Below, in pieces: positions 1-9,591 of a stretch of DNA of 64,000 nucleotides. The stretch's first letter is position 1. The number at the start of each line of letters is the position of its first letter. Origin of the DNA: Microbacterium sp. AK031 (GTDB taxonomy: Bacteria > Actinomycetota > Actinomycetes > Actinomycetales > Microbacteriaceae). Both the position numbers and the translations under genes were made by a program. The stretch is taken from positions 172,114-236,113 of the forward strand of contig NZ_JANUCA010000004.1 in assembly GCF_024807145.1 (NCBI RefSeq), in the 5' to 3' direction. Under the pieces are notes generated by a model. The model was given only the letters and a program-made list of their open reading frames with translations. It had not been told where the DNA came from and ran no database searches.

Positions 1-1
1 C

Positions 2-1678
2 GTCACGACTTCTCTCGCCGAGTCGTCGCTGACCGTCCCCGGCGTCCGACTCGTCATCGACACCTGCCTGTCGCGTGCACCACAGCGCGATGCGGCGCGG
101 GGCATGAGCGGTCTGGTCACCGGTCCGACCTCTCGCGCCTCTGCCGTCCAGCGCGCAGGGCGTGCCACCCGCGAAGGACCGGGCGTGGTGGTCCGGTGCG
201 TCGACGAACGCACCTTCGCCGCAGCGCCTGCGCGTCCCGCCCCTGAGATCATGACGACCGATCTCACCGACGCCGCCCTGCTGCTCGCGTGCTGGGGAGC
301 ACCAGGCGGAACGGGTCTTCGGCTGGTCGATCCCCTTCCCGCCGACAGCCTGAACGACGCGGTCGGCGTGCTGCACGGGCTCGGGGCGATCGATGCCGGT
401 GGGCGGGCGACCGATGAAGGGCGACAGCTCGCCCGAATCCCTACTGATCCTCGCCTCGCCCGCGCGCTTCGCGACGGAGGCACGCTGGTCGGGGCGCGTG
501 CGGCTGCTGAGGTCGTCGCTCTGATCGGCGGAGAACTCCGTGTGACAGACGGAGACGTCGCGACCACCCTCGCCACGCTGCGAAATGGACGAAGCCCGGA
601 CGCCCGCCGATGGGAGCAGGAGGTGCGCCGTCTCGAGCGATTCACTTCCGCGACAGCCGCGGACCGCGGCGGCCCCGATCAGACCGGACTCCTCATCGCA
701 CTCGCCTTCCCCGAGCGGATCGCCCGTCGCGTCGACCGATCGGCGAACGGTGCGAGCTTCCTCCTCGCCTCTGGCACCCGCGCCGGGATCACCGGTCCGC
801 TCTCAGGCGCCGAATGGCTGGCGGTGGCAGATGTCACTCGCGCTCAGGGCCGAGCGGCAGCGAGAACCGGTGCGGTCATCCGCTCGGCCGCCGTCATCTC
901 GGAGAGTCAGGCCGAGCAGGCGGCGACGCACCTGGTCACCGACCGTGTCGAAGCGCAGTTCGCGGACGGGCGCGTCGTCGCCCGCCGTGAACGGCGGATC
1001 GGCGCGATCGTCCGGTCGTCCGTCCCCGTGCGCGTGCAGGCCGACGACGGCGGACGGGACGCCATCCGTCGCGCTCTCGAGGACCAAGGGCTCGGGGTGT
1101 TCACCTGGTCGGAGACGGCAGATGGCCTGCGGCGCCGCCTCGCCCTGCTGCACCGCGAGATCGGGTCTCCGTGGCCGGATGTCTCGGATGCCGCGCTCCT
1201 CGTCGCCCTCGACTCCTGGCTCGGTCCGGAGCTGTCAGCACTCGCCACCGGCACTCCGGCCGCGCGCATCGACCTGACCTCGGCTCTCCGGCGACTGCTG
1301 CCATGGCCGGCGGCAGCAGACCTCGATGCCCTGGTCCCCGAACGACTCGAGGTACCCAGCGGATCACGGATCCGCCTCACGTATCCGCCTGTCGATGATC
1401 CCTCAGCGCGCCCCGTCGTCGCCGTGAAGCTGCAGGAGTGCTTCGGCTGGGCGGAGACCCCGCGTCTGGTCGGAGGGCGAGTGCCAGTGCTGTTCCACCT
1501 GCTCTCCCCGGGCGGGCGCCCCGTCGCGGTGACCGACGATCTCGCATCGTTCTGGGCCGGCCCCTACTCACAGGTGCGCGCCGAGATGCGCGGCCGGTAC
1601 CCGAAGCATCCGTGGCCCGAGGACCCCTGGTCCGCCGCGCCCACGCGTCACACGAAGCGTCGCGCCGCGGGGAAATAG
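2..1678 (+). CDS. hrpB: ATP-dependent helicase HrpB, C-terminal part (5' end outside window)
   Basis: DEAH-box helicase of the HrpB family. The open frame runs in from before base 1, so only about the last 558 codons are seen. The first residues carry the end of the helicase core: an [10 protein letters not shown] stretch (motif V region) and then [12 protein letters not shown] (motif VI). The remainder is the long HrpB-type C-terminal region ending near [11 protein letters not shown]. HrpB is thought to act on RNA, but its role in actinobacteria is not well defined. The gene ends 4 bases before the convergent serine dehydratase gene. Confidence 0.9.
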   Translation, partial: VTTSLAESSLTVPGVRLVIDTCLSRAPQRDAARGMSGLVTGPTSRASAVQRAGRATREGPGVVVRCVDERTFAAAPARPAPEIMTTDLTDAALLLACWGAPGGTGLRLVDPLPADSLNDAVGVLHGLGAIDAGGRATDEGRQLARIPTDPRLARALRDGGTLVGARAAAEVVALIGGELRVTDGDVATTLATLRNGRSPDARRWEQEVRRLERFTSATAADRGGPDQTGLLIALAFPERIARRVDRSANGASFLLASGTRAGITGPLSGAEWLAVADVTRAQGRAAARTGAVIRSAAVISESQAEQAATHLVTDRVEAQFADGRVVARRERRIGAIVRSSVPVRVQADDGGRDAIRRALEDQGLGVFTWSETADGLRRRLALLHREIGSPWPDVSDAALLVALDSWLGPELSALATGTPAARIDLTSALRRLLPWPAAADLDALVPERLEVPSGSRIRLTYPPVDDPSARPVVAVKLQECFGWAETPRLVGGRVPVLFHLLSPGGRPVAVTDDLASFWAGPYSQVRAEMRGRYPKHPWPEDPWSAAPTRHTKRRAAGK

Positions 1679-1682
1679 GCCG

Positions 1683-3170
1683 TCAGCACTCGATGACGTT
1701 GACCGCGAGGCCGCCCTCGCTGGTCTCCTTGTACTTCGTCGACATGTCGGCGCCGGTCTGCCGCATGGTCTCGACGACGGCATCCAGCGACACATAGTGC
1801 TGTCCGTCTCCGCGCAGCGCGAGTCGTGCGGCGGTGACCGCGGTGGATGCCGCGATCGCGTTCCGCTCGATACAGGGAATCTGCACGAGACCGCCGATCG
1901 GATCGCACGTGAGACCGAGGTGGTGCTCCATGGCGATCTCGGCGGCGTTCTCGATCTGCCGATTGGTGCCGCCCATCACCGCGGTGAGGCCACCAGCCGC
2001 CATCGCACAGGCGGAACCGACTTCCGCCTGGCATCCACCCTCGGCGCCGGAGATCGACGCGTTCGCCTTGAACAGAGATCCGAGGGCAGTCGCGGTGAGC
2101 AGGAAACGGCGGATGCCGCGGCGGCGGTTCGCCTCGGCGCGGACGTCGTCGCCAGCAACCGCGATGCTCGTCGGCTCGCCACCGAACCCGAGCAGAGCAC
2201 TGCCGACCAGCTCGCCGTAGGGCGTGACGGCATTGCCTGAGCCCAGGCCGGAATCGGCGAGGAACCGCCACCAGTACATCGCGACGGCGGGGAGGATGCC
2301 GGCGGCGCCGTTGGTCGGCGCGGTGACGACCCGTCCACCGGCGGCGTTCTCCTCGTTGACCGCGAGCGCGAACGCACCGAGCCATTCCCCGGGGATCTCC
2401 CGTCCGCCCTCGGCTTCGACGCTCTCCAGCTGCGCACGGATGACGCCGGCACGTCGCTTGACCCTGAGCATGCCGGGCAGCACGCCGTCCGCGTGCAACC
2501 CGGCGTCCACGCATTCGGCCATCGCATCCCAGATGGCGTCGAGTCCGGCCGCCACCTCGTCCTCCGAGCGCAGCGCCAGCTCGTTGTGGCGCGCGACATC
2601 GGCGATCGAAAGCCCGTGCTCGTCGCACAGCGCGAGGAGGGAGGCGGCGTCGGAGTAGCCGAACGGAAGGGCTGCGGCGCTGATCTGCGCGTCCTCCCCT
2701 TCGCGGCGGATGAATCCTCCGCCGACCGAGTAGTACGTCTCCTCGGCGAGCGCCTGACCTTCGGGATCGAGGGCGGTGAGCGTCATGGCATTCGGATGCC
2801 CCGGCAGCCGTGTACGCGGGGCGAACTGGATGTCGTCCTTCTCGAACGGGACCCCATGCGTCCCGTCGACGAACAGGGCTTCGCCTGCAGAGAAGTCGGT
2901 CCACGCCGAACGCACTGCGGCCGGATCACAGGTCTCGGGGGCGAGCCCACGCAGGCCCGCGACGACGGCATCCGGCGTGCCATGCCCGATCCCGGTCGCT
3001 CCGAGCGAGCCGTAGAGCGTGCAGGTGACCCGTGCCACGTCGCCGATCACGCCTCCGGCGCTCAACCGATGGGCGAAGTCCAGCGCCGCACGCATCGGAC
3101 CGACGGTGTGCGAGCTCGACGGCCCCACTCCGATGGAGAAGAAGTCGAAAGCCGAGACGTACGCAGTCAC
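1683..3170 (-). CDS. sdaA: L-serine ammonia-lyase (iron-sulfur type, fused alpha and beta domains)
   Basis: Deaminates L-serine to pyruvate and ammonia. The 495-residue protein is the single-chain form: an N-terminal beta domain with the SSHTVGPM signature near residue 19, then an alpha domain with the cysteines expected to hold a [4Fe-4S] cluster ([25 protein letters not shown]). The start is GTG; no strong Shine-Dalgarno is visible. The gene diverges from a GntR-type regulator across 57 bases, so local control by that regulator is possible but unproven. Enzymes of this kind are oxygen sensitive. Confidence 0.95.
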   Translation of the reverse strand: MTAYVSAFDFFSIGVGPSSSHTVGPMRAALDFAHRLSAGGVIGDVARVTCTLYGSLGATGIGHGTPDAVVAGLRGLAPETCDPAAVRSAWTDFSAGEALFVDGTHGVPFEKDDIQFAPRTRLPGHPNAMTLTALDPEGQALAEETYYSVGGGFIRREGEDAQISAAALPFGYSDAASLLALCDEHGLSIADVARHNELALRSEDEVAAGLDAIWDAMAECVDAGLHADGVLPGMLRVKRRAGVIRAQLESVEAEGGREIPGEWLGAFALAVNEENAAGGRVVTAPTNGAAGILPAVAMYWWRFLADSGLGSGNAVTPYGELVGSALLGFGGEPTSIAVAGDDVRAEANRRRGIRRFLLTATALGSLFKANASISGAEGGCQAEVGSACAMAAGGLTAVMGGTNRQIENAAEIAMEHHLGLTCDPIGGLVQIPCIERNAIAASTAVTAARLALRGDGQHYVSLDAVVETMRQTGADMSTKYKETSEGGLAVNVIEC

Positions 3171-3227
3171 TTGACCAGGCTACGCCGCGCGAGCCGACCC
3201 GCGCCGCGTTTGCGCCAGACTGATGGC

Positions 3228-3977
3228 GTGACCACCGACGCGCCGCTCTATCGCCACGTCGCCGATCGTCTTGCACGGCGCATCGCCGACGGGGAGTTTC
3301 CCGTCGGGGCCCTGCTGCCAGGCGAACAGGCCCTGGCCTCTGAACATCGTGTCGCGCGCGGAACCGTACGCAGTGCTCTGGCTCTACTCGCCAGACGCGG
3401 CGTCGTCACCTCGCGGCCCGGTGCCGGCTGGATCGTGCAATCGCGGACGCATACGCAGGGCCTTGCGGCGTTCGGATCGTTCGCCCAGTGGGCGAAGAAC
3501 CGTGGCCTCACCCCCGGCGGTCACGTCGTCCGAGAGGTGGAGGCGAAAGCGACAGCGGACGAGGCCCGCCTGCTGCAGGTCGCTCAGGATTCGCCCGTGC
3601 TGCGGTTCACGCGATTGCGCAGTCTCGACGGTCACGTGGTGATGATAGAGCGGCCCGTCTATCCGGGCTGGTTGGCACACGTGCTTCGCGGACTGCCCGC
3701 CGACACTCCTTCGCATGCCGAGGTGCTCGATGCGGCCGGCTACGGCGAGTCATTCGGATCGCACCGGATCGACGCCGTCGCCGCGTCGAGCGAAGACGCG
3801 CACCTGCTCGACGTGCGCCGTTCCAGTCCCCTGCTTCGGGTACGGCGACAGGCCTTCGCCCGCGACGGTCGTCCGATCGATCTCACGGAAGACCGCTATC
3901 TGCCCGACTCCGTGTCGTTCGAGGCGTCGTCGACCTCGGACGCTCGTCCCGGAGGATGGACGCGCACCCTCTCCTGA
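3228..3977 (+). CDS. GntR/HutC-family transcriptional regulator with UTRA domain
   Basis: The 249-residue protein starts at GTG (VTTDAPLYRH). Residues 1-70 form a GntR winged helix (LPGEQALASEHRVARGTVRSAL). The rest looks like the UTRA ligand-binding fold, including the typical VLRFTRLRSLDG and final LTEDRYLPD segments. Proteins of this type usually repress catabolic genes until a small effector binds. The divergent sdaA gene is the obvious candidate target, by position only. An open frame continues upstream through sdaA antisense, but the GTG where homology begins is the sensible start. Confidence 0.85.
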   Translation: MTTDAPLYRHVADRLARRIADGEFPVGALLPGEQALASEHRVARGTVRSALALLARRGVVTSRPGAGWIVQSRTHTQGLAAFGSFAQWAKNRGLTPGGHVVREVEAKATADEARLLQVAQDSPVLRFTRLRSLDGHVVMIERPVYPGWLAHVLRGLPADTPSHAEVLDAAGYGESFGSHRIDAVAASSEDAHLLDVRRSSPLLRVRRQAFARDGRPIDLTEDRYLPDSVSFEASSTSDARPGGWTRTLS

Positions 3978-4130
3978 CCGCGAGGAGTGGACAGCTGTGC
4001 ACAGTCGTACCCGTTATCCGGGCGCTCGGCTACCCGGTTCGCATCCCGTTGGCGAGGTGTTCATCGAGCGTTCGAGAACGGTGCCGAGACTCGAGGCAGC
4101 GTCATCCCGGCGCACACCGAAAGGATCACG

Positions 4131-6341
4131 ATGTCTTCCCTTCACCGCTCTCGACCACGCCTGCGGCGCGCGATCGTCGCCGCCGCGACGGTCGGCCTCA
4201 TCGCCATCCCGTCCGCCCCCGCGATCGCATCCGACAGCTTCGGCATGACAGGCGCGTCAGCCGTCACCGCTCACGCCGGGTCCACCCTGACCGCAAAGAG
4301 TCCTGAACTCCTCGAAGGCGACACCGTCGCGCTCTCATGGACGACCGATGCACCGCACGCCACGAACTGGGTCGGCGTCTACCCGCAGGGCGTCACCCCC
4401 GGCTCGACCTCGTCGACCCAGTGGGCGTACACCGCCGCCGCGTCGGGCACGGTCAGCTTCGCCGGACTCCACGCCGGCGTGTGGGAGATCTATCTGCTCG
4501 CGCAGGACGGCTATGACGTGCTGTCCGGCCCGGTCACTGTGACGATCGCAGGAGACCCTCAGCAGCCTCAGCCGGGGAACCCGGATGCTGCCGTCGAGAT
4601 CGACCCGATCGTGACGAGCAACGACACCGACGAGATCATCGCCCGCGAAGCGTTCGACGCCGAGGGCGCCGAGGGATGGGCCGTCAGCTTCGATGAGACG
4701 ATGACCGACCACGGGTCAGACGACTACCGCGGCTGGCAGTTCACCACACGCGACGAATGGACCGGCGAGGTCGACCAGATGCGCAAGCGCTTCGGCCGCG
4801 CGCACGACACGATCGTCGTGGCCGACGCCCAGCAGTTCGCCGATCAGCCGTTCGATTCGACGCTCACCGGTGCCCCCGTGCCCGTCGAGGGTCTCGGCGC
4901 AGTGCGCCTGACGTTCGACAGCCACTACCGCGGCGCAGCCGGTCAAGCCGGTACGGTCGGCGTGAGCTTCGACGGCAGTGAGCCGACGGAGATCCTGCGA
5001 CTCGACTCGGAGTCCGTCTCCGACGACTACGACGCCCGGCAGATGAACTACGCGCAGGATGTCACGGTGGACGTTCCCGCCGGGGCCGAGAACGCCGTGT
5101 TCAGCTGGAATCTCTCCGGTGATGCCGACGCCCGCTATTGGGCGATCGACTCGGTCACCGTGCACGAAGCCCTCGCCGCTCCGGCCGGCGACCCCACCCG
5201 CGCGTGGGTCATGAGCGACATCCAGGGCCATCCGCACGACCTCCAGCACGCCCTCGGCGACTATGCGGAGCTCCACCCCGGCGCAGATGGCATGTTGATG
5301 GTCGGCGACATCGTGAACAGTGGCAGCGAAACCGAGTGGGCCGAGATCTACGACGTGATGGATGCCACGGCCGACATCCGTCCTCGGCAGACCATCGCGT
5401 CGATGGGCAATCATGAGCGCTACGCCTCCGGCGGCTTCGACGCCAACCGTGACCGATTCCTCACCTTCGCAGAGCGCGACAAGGTGTGGGACGAGTACGT
5501 GCTCGAAGGGCCTTCGGGCGATCTGCCCGTGATCGTGCTCGGCCAGGAGTTCTCGGGGCCGACGGATGTGGCCATGAGCGACGCGCAGGTCGAGTTCCTC
5601 GAAGAACGTCTCGCGCACTGGACCGCACTCGACAAGCAGGTCCTCGTGATGACGCACTTCCCCCTCGGCGACACGGTCTCCGCCTCCTGGATCCCCTGGT
5701 ACCACGGTCACCACCAGATGAACGACCGCCTGACCAGCATCCTGGGCAACTACCCGAACGCGATCGTGTTCTCGGGTCACACGCACTACCCCGCTGAGCT
5801 CGGCGACTGGGCCGTGCAGCGCCGTACGACAGGCGGCCACCCGGACGGATTCTGGGCCGTGAACACGGTCGCGATGCACGTCGAGTGGGATGCGCGCGGC
5901 GAGAACACCGACGGGATCAATGAGATCACTACGCGCGACATCAACCAGGGTCTGACTCTCGATGCGTACGAGGACAGGGTCGTGGTGAAGGCCTATGACT
6001 TCGCCGGTGACACCTGGCTGCGCGAGGTCGTGATCCCGAACCCGCTCGTCGCGAGTGCGACAGTGGAGGGGATCGTCGCCGGCACTCCGCAGATCGTGTC
6101 GACGCACCACCTCGGCATCAAGCCGGGCGCGAAGCTCACGGTCGAAGAGGGAGAGTGGACCGAGGGCACCGAGTTCTCCTACCAGTGGTTGGCCGACGGC
6201 GAGCCGATCAAGGGCGCCAGTGCCGAGCGCTTCCACCTGACCGGCGCATGGAAGGGCCACGACATCACCGTGCGGGTGACGGGTAGCGTCGAGGGGCTCG
6301 CCCCGGCGAGCGTCGACTCCGAACCGATCCGCATCGATTGA
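4131..6341 (+). CDS. Secreted calcineurin-like metallophosphoesterase
   Basis: The start is ATG after an AAAGGA ribosome site, giving 736 residues. A Sec signal peptide is clear (RRAIVAAATVGLIAIPSAPAIAS). After it comes an immunoglobulin-like domain of about 90 residues with the WVGVYPQG motif, a jelly-roll-like segment, and a metallophosphoesterase domain from about residue 355. Metal-site motifs are SDIQGH, GDIVNSG, GNHE, MTHFP and GHTH. The first motif has Gln where the usual D-x-H has His. A C-terminal beta domain follows. The substrate cannot be read from sequence; extracellular phosphate scavenging is a reasonable guess. Confidence 0.85.
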   Translation: MSSLHRSRPRLRRAIVAAATVGLIAIPSAPAIASDSFGMTGASAVTAHAGSTLTAKSPELLEGDTVALSWTTDAPHATNWVGVYPQGVTPGSTSSTQWAYTAAASGTVSFAGLHAGVWEIYLLAQDGYDVLSGPVTVTIAGDPQQPQPGNPDAAVEIDPIVTSNDTDEIIAREAFDAEGAEGWAVSFDETMTDHGSDDYRGWQFTTRDEWTGEVDQMRKRFGRAHDTIVVADAQQFADQPFDSTLTGAPVPVEGLGAVRLTFDSHYRGAAGQAGTVGVSFDGSEPTEILRLDSESVSDDYDARQMNYAQDVTVDVPAGAENAVFSWNLSGDADARYWAIDSVTVHEALAAPAGDPTRAWVMSDIQGHPHDLQHALGDYAELHPGADGMLMVGDIVNSGSETEWAEIYDVMDATADIRPRQTIASMGNHERYASGGFDANRDRFLTFAERDKVWDEYVLEGPSGDLPVIVLGQEFSGPTDVAMSDAQVEFLEERLAHWTALDKQVLVMTHFPLGDTVSASWIPWYHGHHQMNDRLTSILGNYPNAIVFSGHTHYPAELGDWAVQRRTTGGHPDGFWAVNTVAMHVEWDARGENTDGINEITTRDINQGLTLDAYEDRVVVKAYDFAGDTWLREVVIPNPLVASATVEGIVAGTPQIVSTHHLGIKPGAKLTVEEGEWTEGTEFSYQWLADGEPIKGASAERFHLTGAWKGHDITVRVTGSVEGLAPASVDSEPIRID

Positions 6342-6348
6342 TACCTTC

Positions 6349-6383
6349 GCTGTGCCCCGCCCTCCTCGAGGGCGGGGCACAGC
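6349..6383. terminator. Rho-independent-type hairpin after the phosphoesterase gene
   Basis: Perfect 16-bp inverted repeat with a 3-base loop (arm GCTGTGCCCCGCCCTC), 7 bases after the phosphoesterase stop. There is no T-run, as is common for actinobacterial terminators. Confidence 0.75.
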
Positions 6384-6404
6384 TGTACCGCCTGAGGAGA
6401 CCGA

Positions 6405-7172
6405 ATGCTTGACCCGCACGCATCTGCACGTCGCCTGCCCGCCGCAGTCCTGTGGGACATGGACGGCACGATCGTCGACACGGAAGGGCACTGGATCGCT
6501 GCGGCACAGGGGATGCTGGCGGAGGCCGGGGCGACGCCATCGGTGGGCGGCCTCGACAGCCTGGTCGGGATCGCCCTGCCCGACGGGGCGCGGGTGATTC
6601 ACGAACTCGGAGGAACGGGCTCCCCTGACGCACTCCTCGAGCGTTGGATCGAGCTGGCGACGGCGCACACACGGTCGGAGGGAATCACATGGCGTCCGGG
6701 CGCACGGAGCCTGCTGCGCACGCTCAGCGCCGCACGGGTGCCGCTTGCGCTGGTCACGATGTCATACCGCGACTATGCGGACGAGATCCTCGCGGCGCTG
6801 CCGCCGGGAACGTTCGACGTCACGGTCACCGGCGACGAGGTCGCACGGGGCAAGCCGTCTCCCGACGCCTACCTGCGCGCCGCGGAGCTGCTCGGCGTGG
6901 ATCCGGCCGAGTGCATCGCGGTCGAGGATTCCCCAGTCGGCCTCGCTGCCGCCAGAGCCGCCGGCGCAGTCGCGATCGGCGTACCGCACGACGTGCCGCT
7001 CGCCGATGGGATCGCCGATGCGATCTGGCCGACGCTGCGCGGGCGGGGGCTGCTGGACTTCCGTCTTCCGCTTTGCAGAGAAGCGGCCGGGAACGACGAA
7101 TCCCCCACCGCTTTCGCGACGGGGGATTCACACAATGTGCGCCCGAAGGGACTCGAACCCCTAACCTTCTGA
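6405..7172 (+). CDS. HAD-family hydrolase (beta-phosphoglucomutase-like)
   Basis: The haloacid-dehalogenase core is complete: motif I WDMDGTIVDTEG near residue 25, motif II in LVTMSYR, motif III lysine in ARGKPSPDAY and motif IV EDSPVG. The family hydrolyses small phosphate esters; the substrate is unknown. The start ATG lies after TGAGGAG. The oddity is the 3' end. The recognisable protein ends near residue 224, but the frame continues through the hairpin at 7100-7129 and stops inside the tRNA-Arg gene on the other strand. The original stop codon has probably been lost, and the last 30 or so residues look unselected. Confidence 0.82.
   Translation: MLDPHASARRLPAAVLWDMDGTIVDTEGHWIAAAQGMLAEAGATPSVGGLDSLVGIALPDGARVIHELGGTGSPDALLERWIELATAHTRSEGITWRPGARSLLRTLSAARVPLALVTMSYRDYADEILAALPPGTFDVTVTGDEVARGKPSPDAYLRAAELLGVDPAECIAVEDSPVGLAAARAAGAVAIGVPHDVPLADGIADAIWPTLRGRGLLDFRLPLCREAAGNDESPTAFATGDSHNVRPKGLEPLTF
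7100..7129. terminator. Hairpin downstream of tRNA-Arg, inside the tail of the HAD frame
   Basis: The inverted repeat AATCCCCC ... GGGGGATT with an 8-bp outer stem lies immediately 3' of the tRNA on the minus strand. It could serve both the tRNA and the convergent HAD gene. No U-tract follows. Confidence 0.5.
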
Positions 7173-7210
7173 TCCGTAGTCAGATGCTCTATCCATTGAG
7201 CTACGGGCGC
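7138..7210 (-). tRNA. tRNA-Arg (anticodon ACG)
   Basis: This 73-nt gene folds as a full cloverleaf: acceptor GCGCCCG pairs with CGGGCGC, discriminator A, anticodon stem TCTGA/TCAGA with loop CTACGGA (anticodon ACG, normally edited to ICG), and T-loop GGTTCGAGTCC. CCA is not encoded. The 3' part overlaps the antisense end of the HAD frame. Confidence 0.97.
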
Positions 7211-7285
7211 ATATCTCGGCCCACATCTCTCGAAGTGGGCCTCAGCAAGAATACATGACGAAGCACCCCAACGCGAAACCGGGCG

Positions 7286-7846
7286 TCATGCCTCCTGCTC
7301 GCGCTTGCGCCGCGCTCGCCGCTCGGATGAGAGCGCCTGCAGATCGACGAGGCGCAGCGCCTGCATCCGCGCCTCCCGCATGACCTCGTAGTCGGGATCC
7401 TGATCTGGACGCATGCCCTCGACATGGAGCCGGCGATCCAGATTGCCGCGCACATCCGCCCACGCCGCTTTGCGTGCACCTTCGACGAGTGCGCCGAGCT
7501 GCTCGGGGTCGTCGGCTATCGCTCTCAGCTTCTCGGCGACGCCCGCCGACTGCTTGGCCCTGCGGCGGAGGTTGCGTACGTCGCGGTCGCGGTAGTCGTG
7601 CGTGCTCGCCGGGTCGGAGTGCCGCCCCCGCGCGCGCTTGCGCCACGTGGTCACCCGCTCGGCCGCCTGCTCGGACTCGGCGGCCATCGCCAGCAGCGCC
7701 TCACGGGCATCGGACAGGTACCGAGCCGCATCGAACACCCCGCCTTGAGCGATCGTGCCGACGAGGATGCGGTTCTTCACCGTCAGGCGCGCGGCAGCCG
7801 TACCGATGGCGACGCCCTCAGCCACAGCATCCGCAGTTCGTCCCAC
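7286..7846 (-). CDS. Hypothetical charged, helical protein
   Basis: I do not recognise this 186-residue protein. It is rich in Arg, Ala and Glu with no membrane segment, and ends in a basic RRARRKREQE tail. The centre contains short helical blocks (AARYLSDAREALLAMAAESEQ, then a DYRDRDVRNLRRRAK stretch) that could be coiled coil. The start was taken as the second of two adjacent GTG codons because AGGAGG lies 5 bases upstream; the longer frame reaching 8035 would overlap the divergent SDR gene. A nucleic-acid-associated role is possible from charge alone. Confidence 0.55.
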   Translation of the reverse strand: MGRTADAVAEGVAIGTAAARLTVKNRILVGTIAQGGVFDAARYLSDAREALLAMAAESEQAAERVTTWRKRARGRHSDPASTHDYRDRDVRNLRRRAKQSAGVAEKLRAIADDPEQLGALVEGARKAAWADVRGNLDRRLHVEGMRPDQDPDYEVMREARMQALRLVDLQALSSERRARRKREQEA

Positions 7847-7976
7847 CACAACCTCCTCCCGAAATCGTACCGTCACCCACCGACGCCAGAGGGGGCCAGA
7901 ATAGAAACCGACAGGTTCTCCCCACCTGCGATGAAGCGAACTGGCATGCACCCGAAGCGTGCCAGGAGGAGGATGC

Positions 7977-8828
7977 ATGAGACGGCTGACCCTTGCTGGG
8001 AACACCACTGTGATCACAGGCGCCGCCAGCGGCATGGGTGCGGAACTCGCCCGCGGGCTCGCCGCCTCCGGCGTGCGCCTCGCCCTCCTCGATCACAATG
8101 CGCAGGCACTGGCGTCCGTCGCGGCGGATCTGCCTGGCACCACTGACGCAGGCGCTGTGACCACCCACGTCGTCGACCTTCGTGATGACGACGCCGTCGC
8201 CTCCACCGCGGCGGACGTGATCGCCGCGCACCCTCGGATCAACGCGCTGATCACCTGCGCCGGCTCGTCGATGCTCGGCAGCCTCGAGCAGCTCACGATG
8301 GAGGAGATGCGCTGGCTGGTCGACGTCAATCTCTGGGGCACGGTCTCGATCACGAAGGCGTTGCTGCCTGCTCTGCGCTCCCAGCCGGCGGCGCACATCA
8401 CACACCTCGCCAGCGTCTACGCGCTCGCTGCTCCCGCAGGGCGCATTCCCTATTCGATGAGCAAGTTCGCCGTACGGGGATTCTCCGAAGCGCTGCGTCA
8501 TGAGCTGGAAGGCAGCACGGTCACGGTGGGGGCGGTCTACCCGGCGGGCGTGCGCACCGGCATAATCCTGCACGGCCGATATGCCGCCACGATCGATCCT
8601 GCCGTAGCGGCACGTGCGGCATCGGCGCAGGCGGCGATGTACCACACCGAGCCGGCGGATGCCGCGGCGCGCATCATCCGGGCGACGGAGCGGCGTCGCA
8701 TCCGCACGATGGTGGGGCGCGAAGCGCGCCTGATCGATGTGCTGACGCGCGTGGCACCCGGCGGCTACTGGCGCGTGATGCGCGGAACGCTGCGACAGGC
8801 GACCGATACGACGACGCCGGTCGCCTGA
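7977..8828 (+). CDS. Short-chain dehydrogenase/reductase (SDR)
   Basis: NAD(P)-dependent oxidoreductase of 283 residues. Visible are the TGAASGMG nucleotide-binding loop near residue 14, CAGSS in place of the usual NNAG, and the YSMSK catalytic Tyr-Lys pair after the active-site serine (THLASVYALAAPAGRIPYSMSK region). The ATG follows AGGAGGA by 6 bases. Similar enzymes reduce or oxidise small alcohols or ketones; the substrate cannot be told. Confidence 0.88.
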   Translation: MRRLTLAGNTTVITGAASGMGAELARGLAASGVRLALLDHNAQALASVAADLPGTTDAGAVTTHVVDLRDDDAVASTAADVIAAHPRINALITCAGSSMLGSLEQLTMEEMRWLVDVNLWGTVSITKALLPALRSQPAAHITHLASVYALAAPAGRIPYSMSKFAVRGFSEALRHELEGSTVTVGAVYPAGVRTGIILHGRYAATIDPAVAARAASAQAAMYHTEPADAAARIIRATERRRIRTMVGREARLIDVLTRVAPGGYWRVMRGTLRQATDTTTPVA

Positions 8829-8864
8829 GGCTGGGAGACTTCTTCACCCGCCACTGAACCTCGA

Positions 8865-9515
8865 TCACCGCGCAGCGGATCCACCGAACTTCTTCACGGC
8901 GGTGGCAGTGCCCTGCTCGAGATGCCGGGCGACCAGGCGTCTCACGACCTCCACGTCTCGCGCCAGGATCGCGTCGTACAGGCCTCGATGCTCCGCCGCC
9001 ATCGCCTCGAGGTCAGTATGCTGACCGAACACCCATTTCAGGCGGGTGGCGAAGATGCCGACGAGTTCGAGGAGCATCTCGTTGCCCGCCAGCACCGCCA
9101 TGTGCTCGTGGAATGCACCGGACAGCAACCTGGCCTCGTCCATACGGCCTGCACTCGCGGCATGCTCTTCGCGCTCCACGAGTCGGCGCAACTGCTCGAT
9201 TCCCTCAATGTCGTGGCGTTCGGCCGCGAGCACGAACACCTGCGACTCGATCGCCGCACGAACCTCGGCGAAGTCCCGCACGTCGCGCAGCGTGAACTCG
9301 CGCACGGTCGCCCAACTGCGCGGCCGCGCAACGACGATGCCCTCGCTCACAAGAGCGCGGATGGCCTCGCGCACGGGCAGACGAGACACATGCAACTCTG
9401 CCGCGAGATCGCGTTCCACCAACCGAGAACCAGGCAGCCGTCGACCGAGCAGGATGTCGTCGCGCAGCATCCGCGTCACGCGTGTTGACTCGAGTTCCCC
9501 GTGTTCCGCCCCCAT
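8865..9515 (-). CDS. GntR-family regulator with FCD domain
   Basis: The 216-residue protein (ATG chosen at MGAEHGELES) has a GntR winged helix at residues 10-75 (GSRLVERDLAAELHVSRLPV) and an all-helical FCD ligand domain with the metal/ligand histidines of that fold (FHEHMAVLAGN, AEHRGLYDAI, RLVARHLEQG). Such proteins generally repress sugar-acid or organic-acid catabolic genes. Its target is not obvious here; a palindrome lies just upstream of its own start. Confidence 0.85.
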   Translation of the reverse strand: MGAEHGELESTRVTRMLRDDILLGRRLPGSRLVERDLAAELHVSRLPVREAIRALVSEGIVVARPRSWATVREFTLRDVRDFAEVRAAIESQVFVLAAERHDIEGIEQLRRLVEREEHAASAGRMDEARLLSGAFHEHMAVLAGNEMLLELVGIFATRLKWVFGQHTDLEAMAAEHRGLYDAILARDVEVVRRLVARHLEQGTATAVKKFGGSAAR

Positions 9516-9551
9516 TTGCGCATTGTTGCACTCACGCGGGGTTTGCGCCAC

Positions 9552-9567
9552 TTTTGGTATCCCGAAA
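9552..9567. promoter_or_regulatory. Candidate operator of the FCD regulator
   Basis: Imperfect palindrome TTTTGGTATCCCGAAA (12 of 16 positions symmetric) about 40 bases upstream of the FCD regulator start. It resembles the TTGGTATACCAA-like sites of FadR-type regulators, so autoregulation is plausible. Confidence 0.35.
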
Positions 9568-9591
9568 TCAGTTCTCTCGGCGGGCCGTGCG

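Noticed and set aside
2493..3227. N-terminal extension of the GntR regulator
   Set aside because: It is antisense to sdaA and has no homology; the regulator begins at GTG 3228.
4716..6668. 650-codon minus-strand frame over the phosphoesterase
   Set aside because: High GC keeps antisense frames open; the plus-strand frame has the signal peptide and metal-site motifs.
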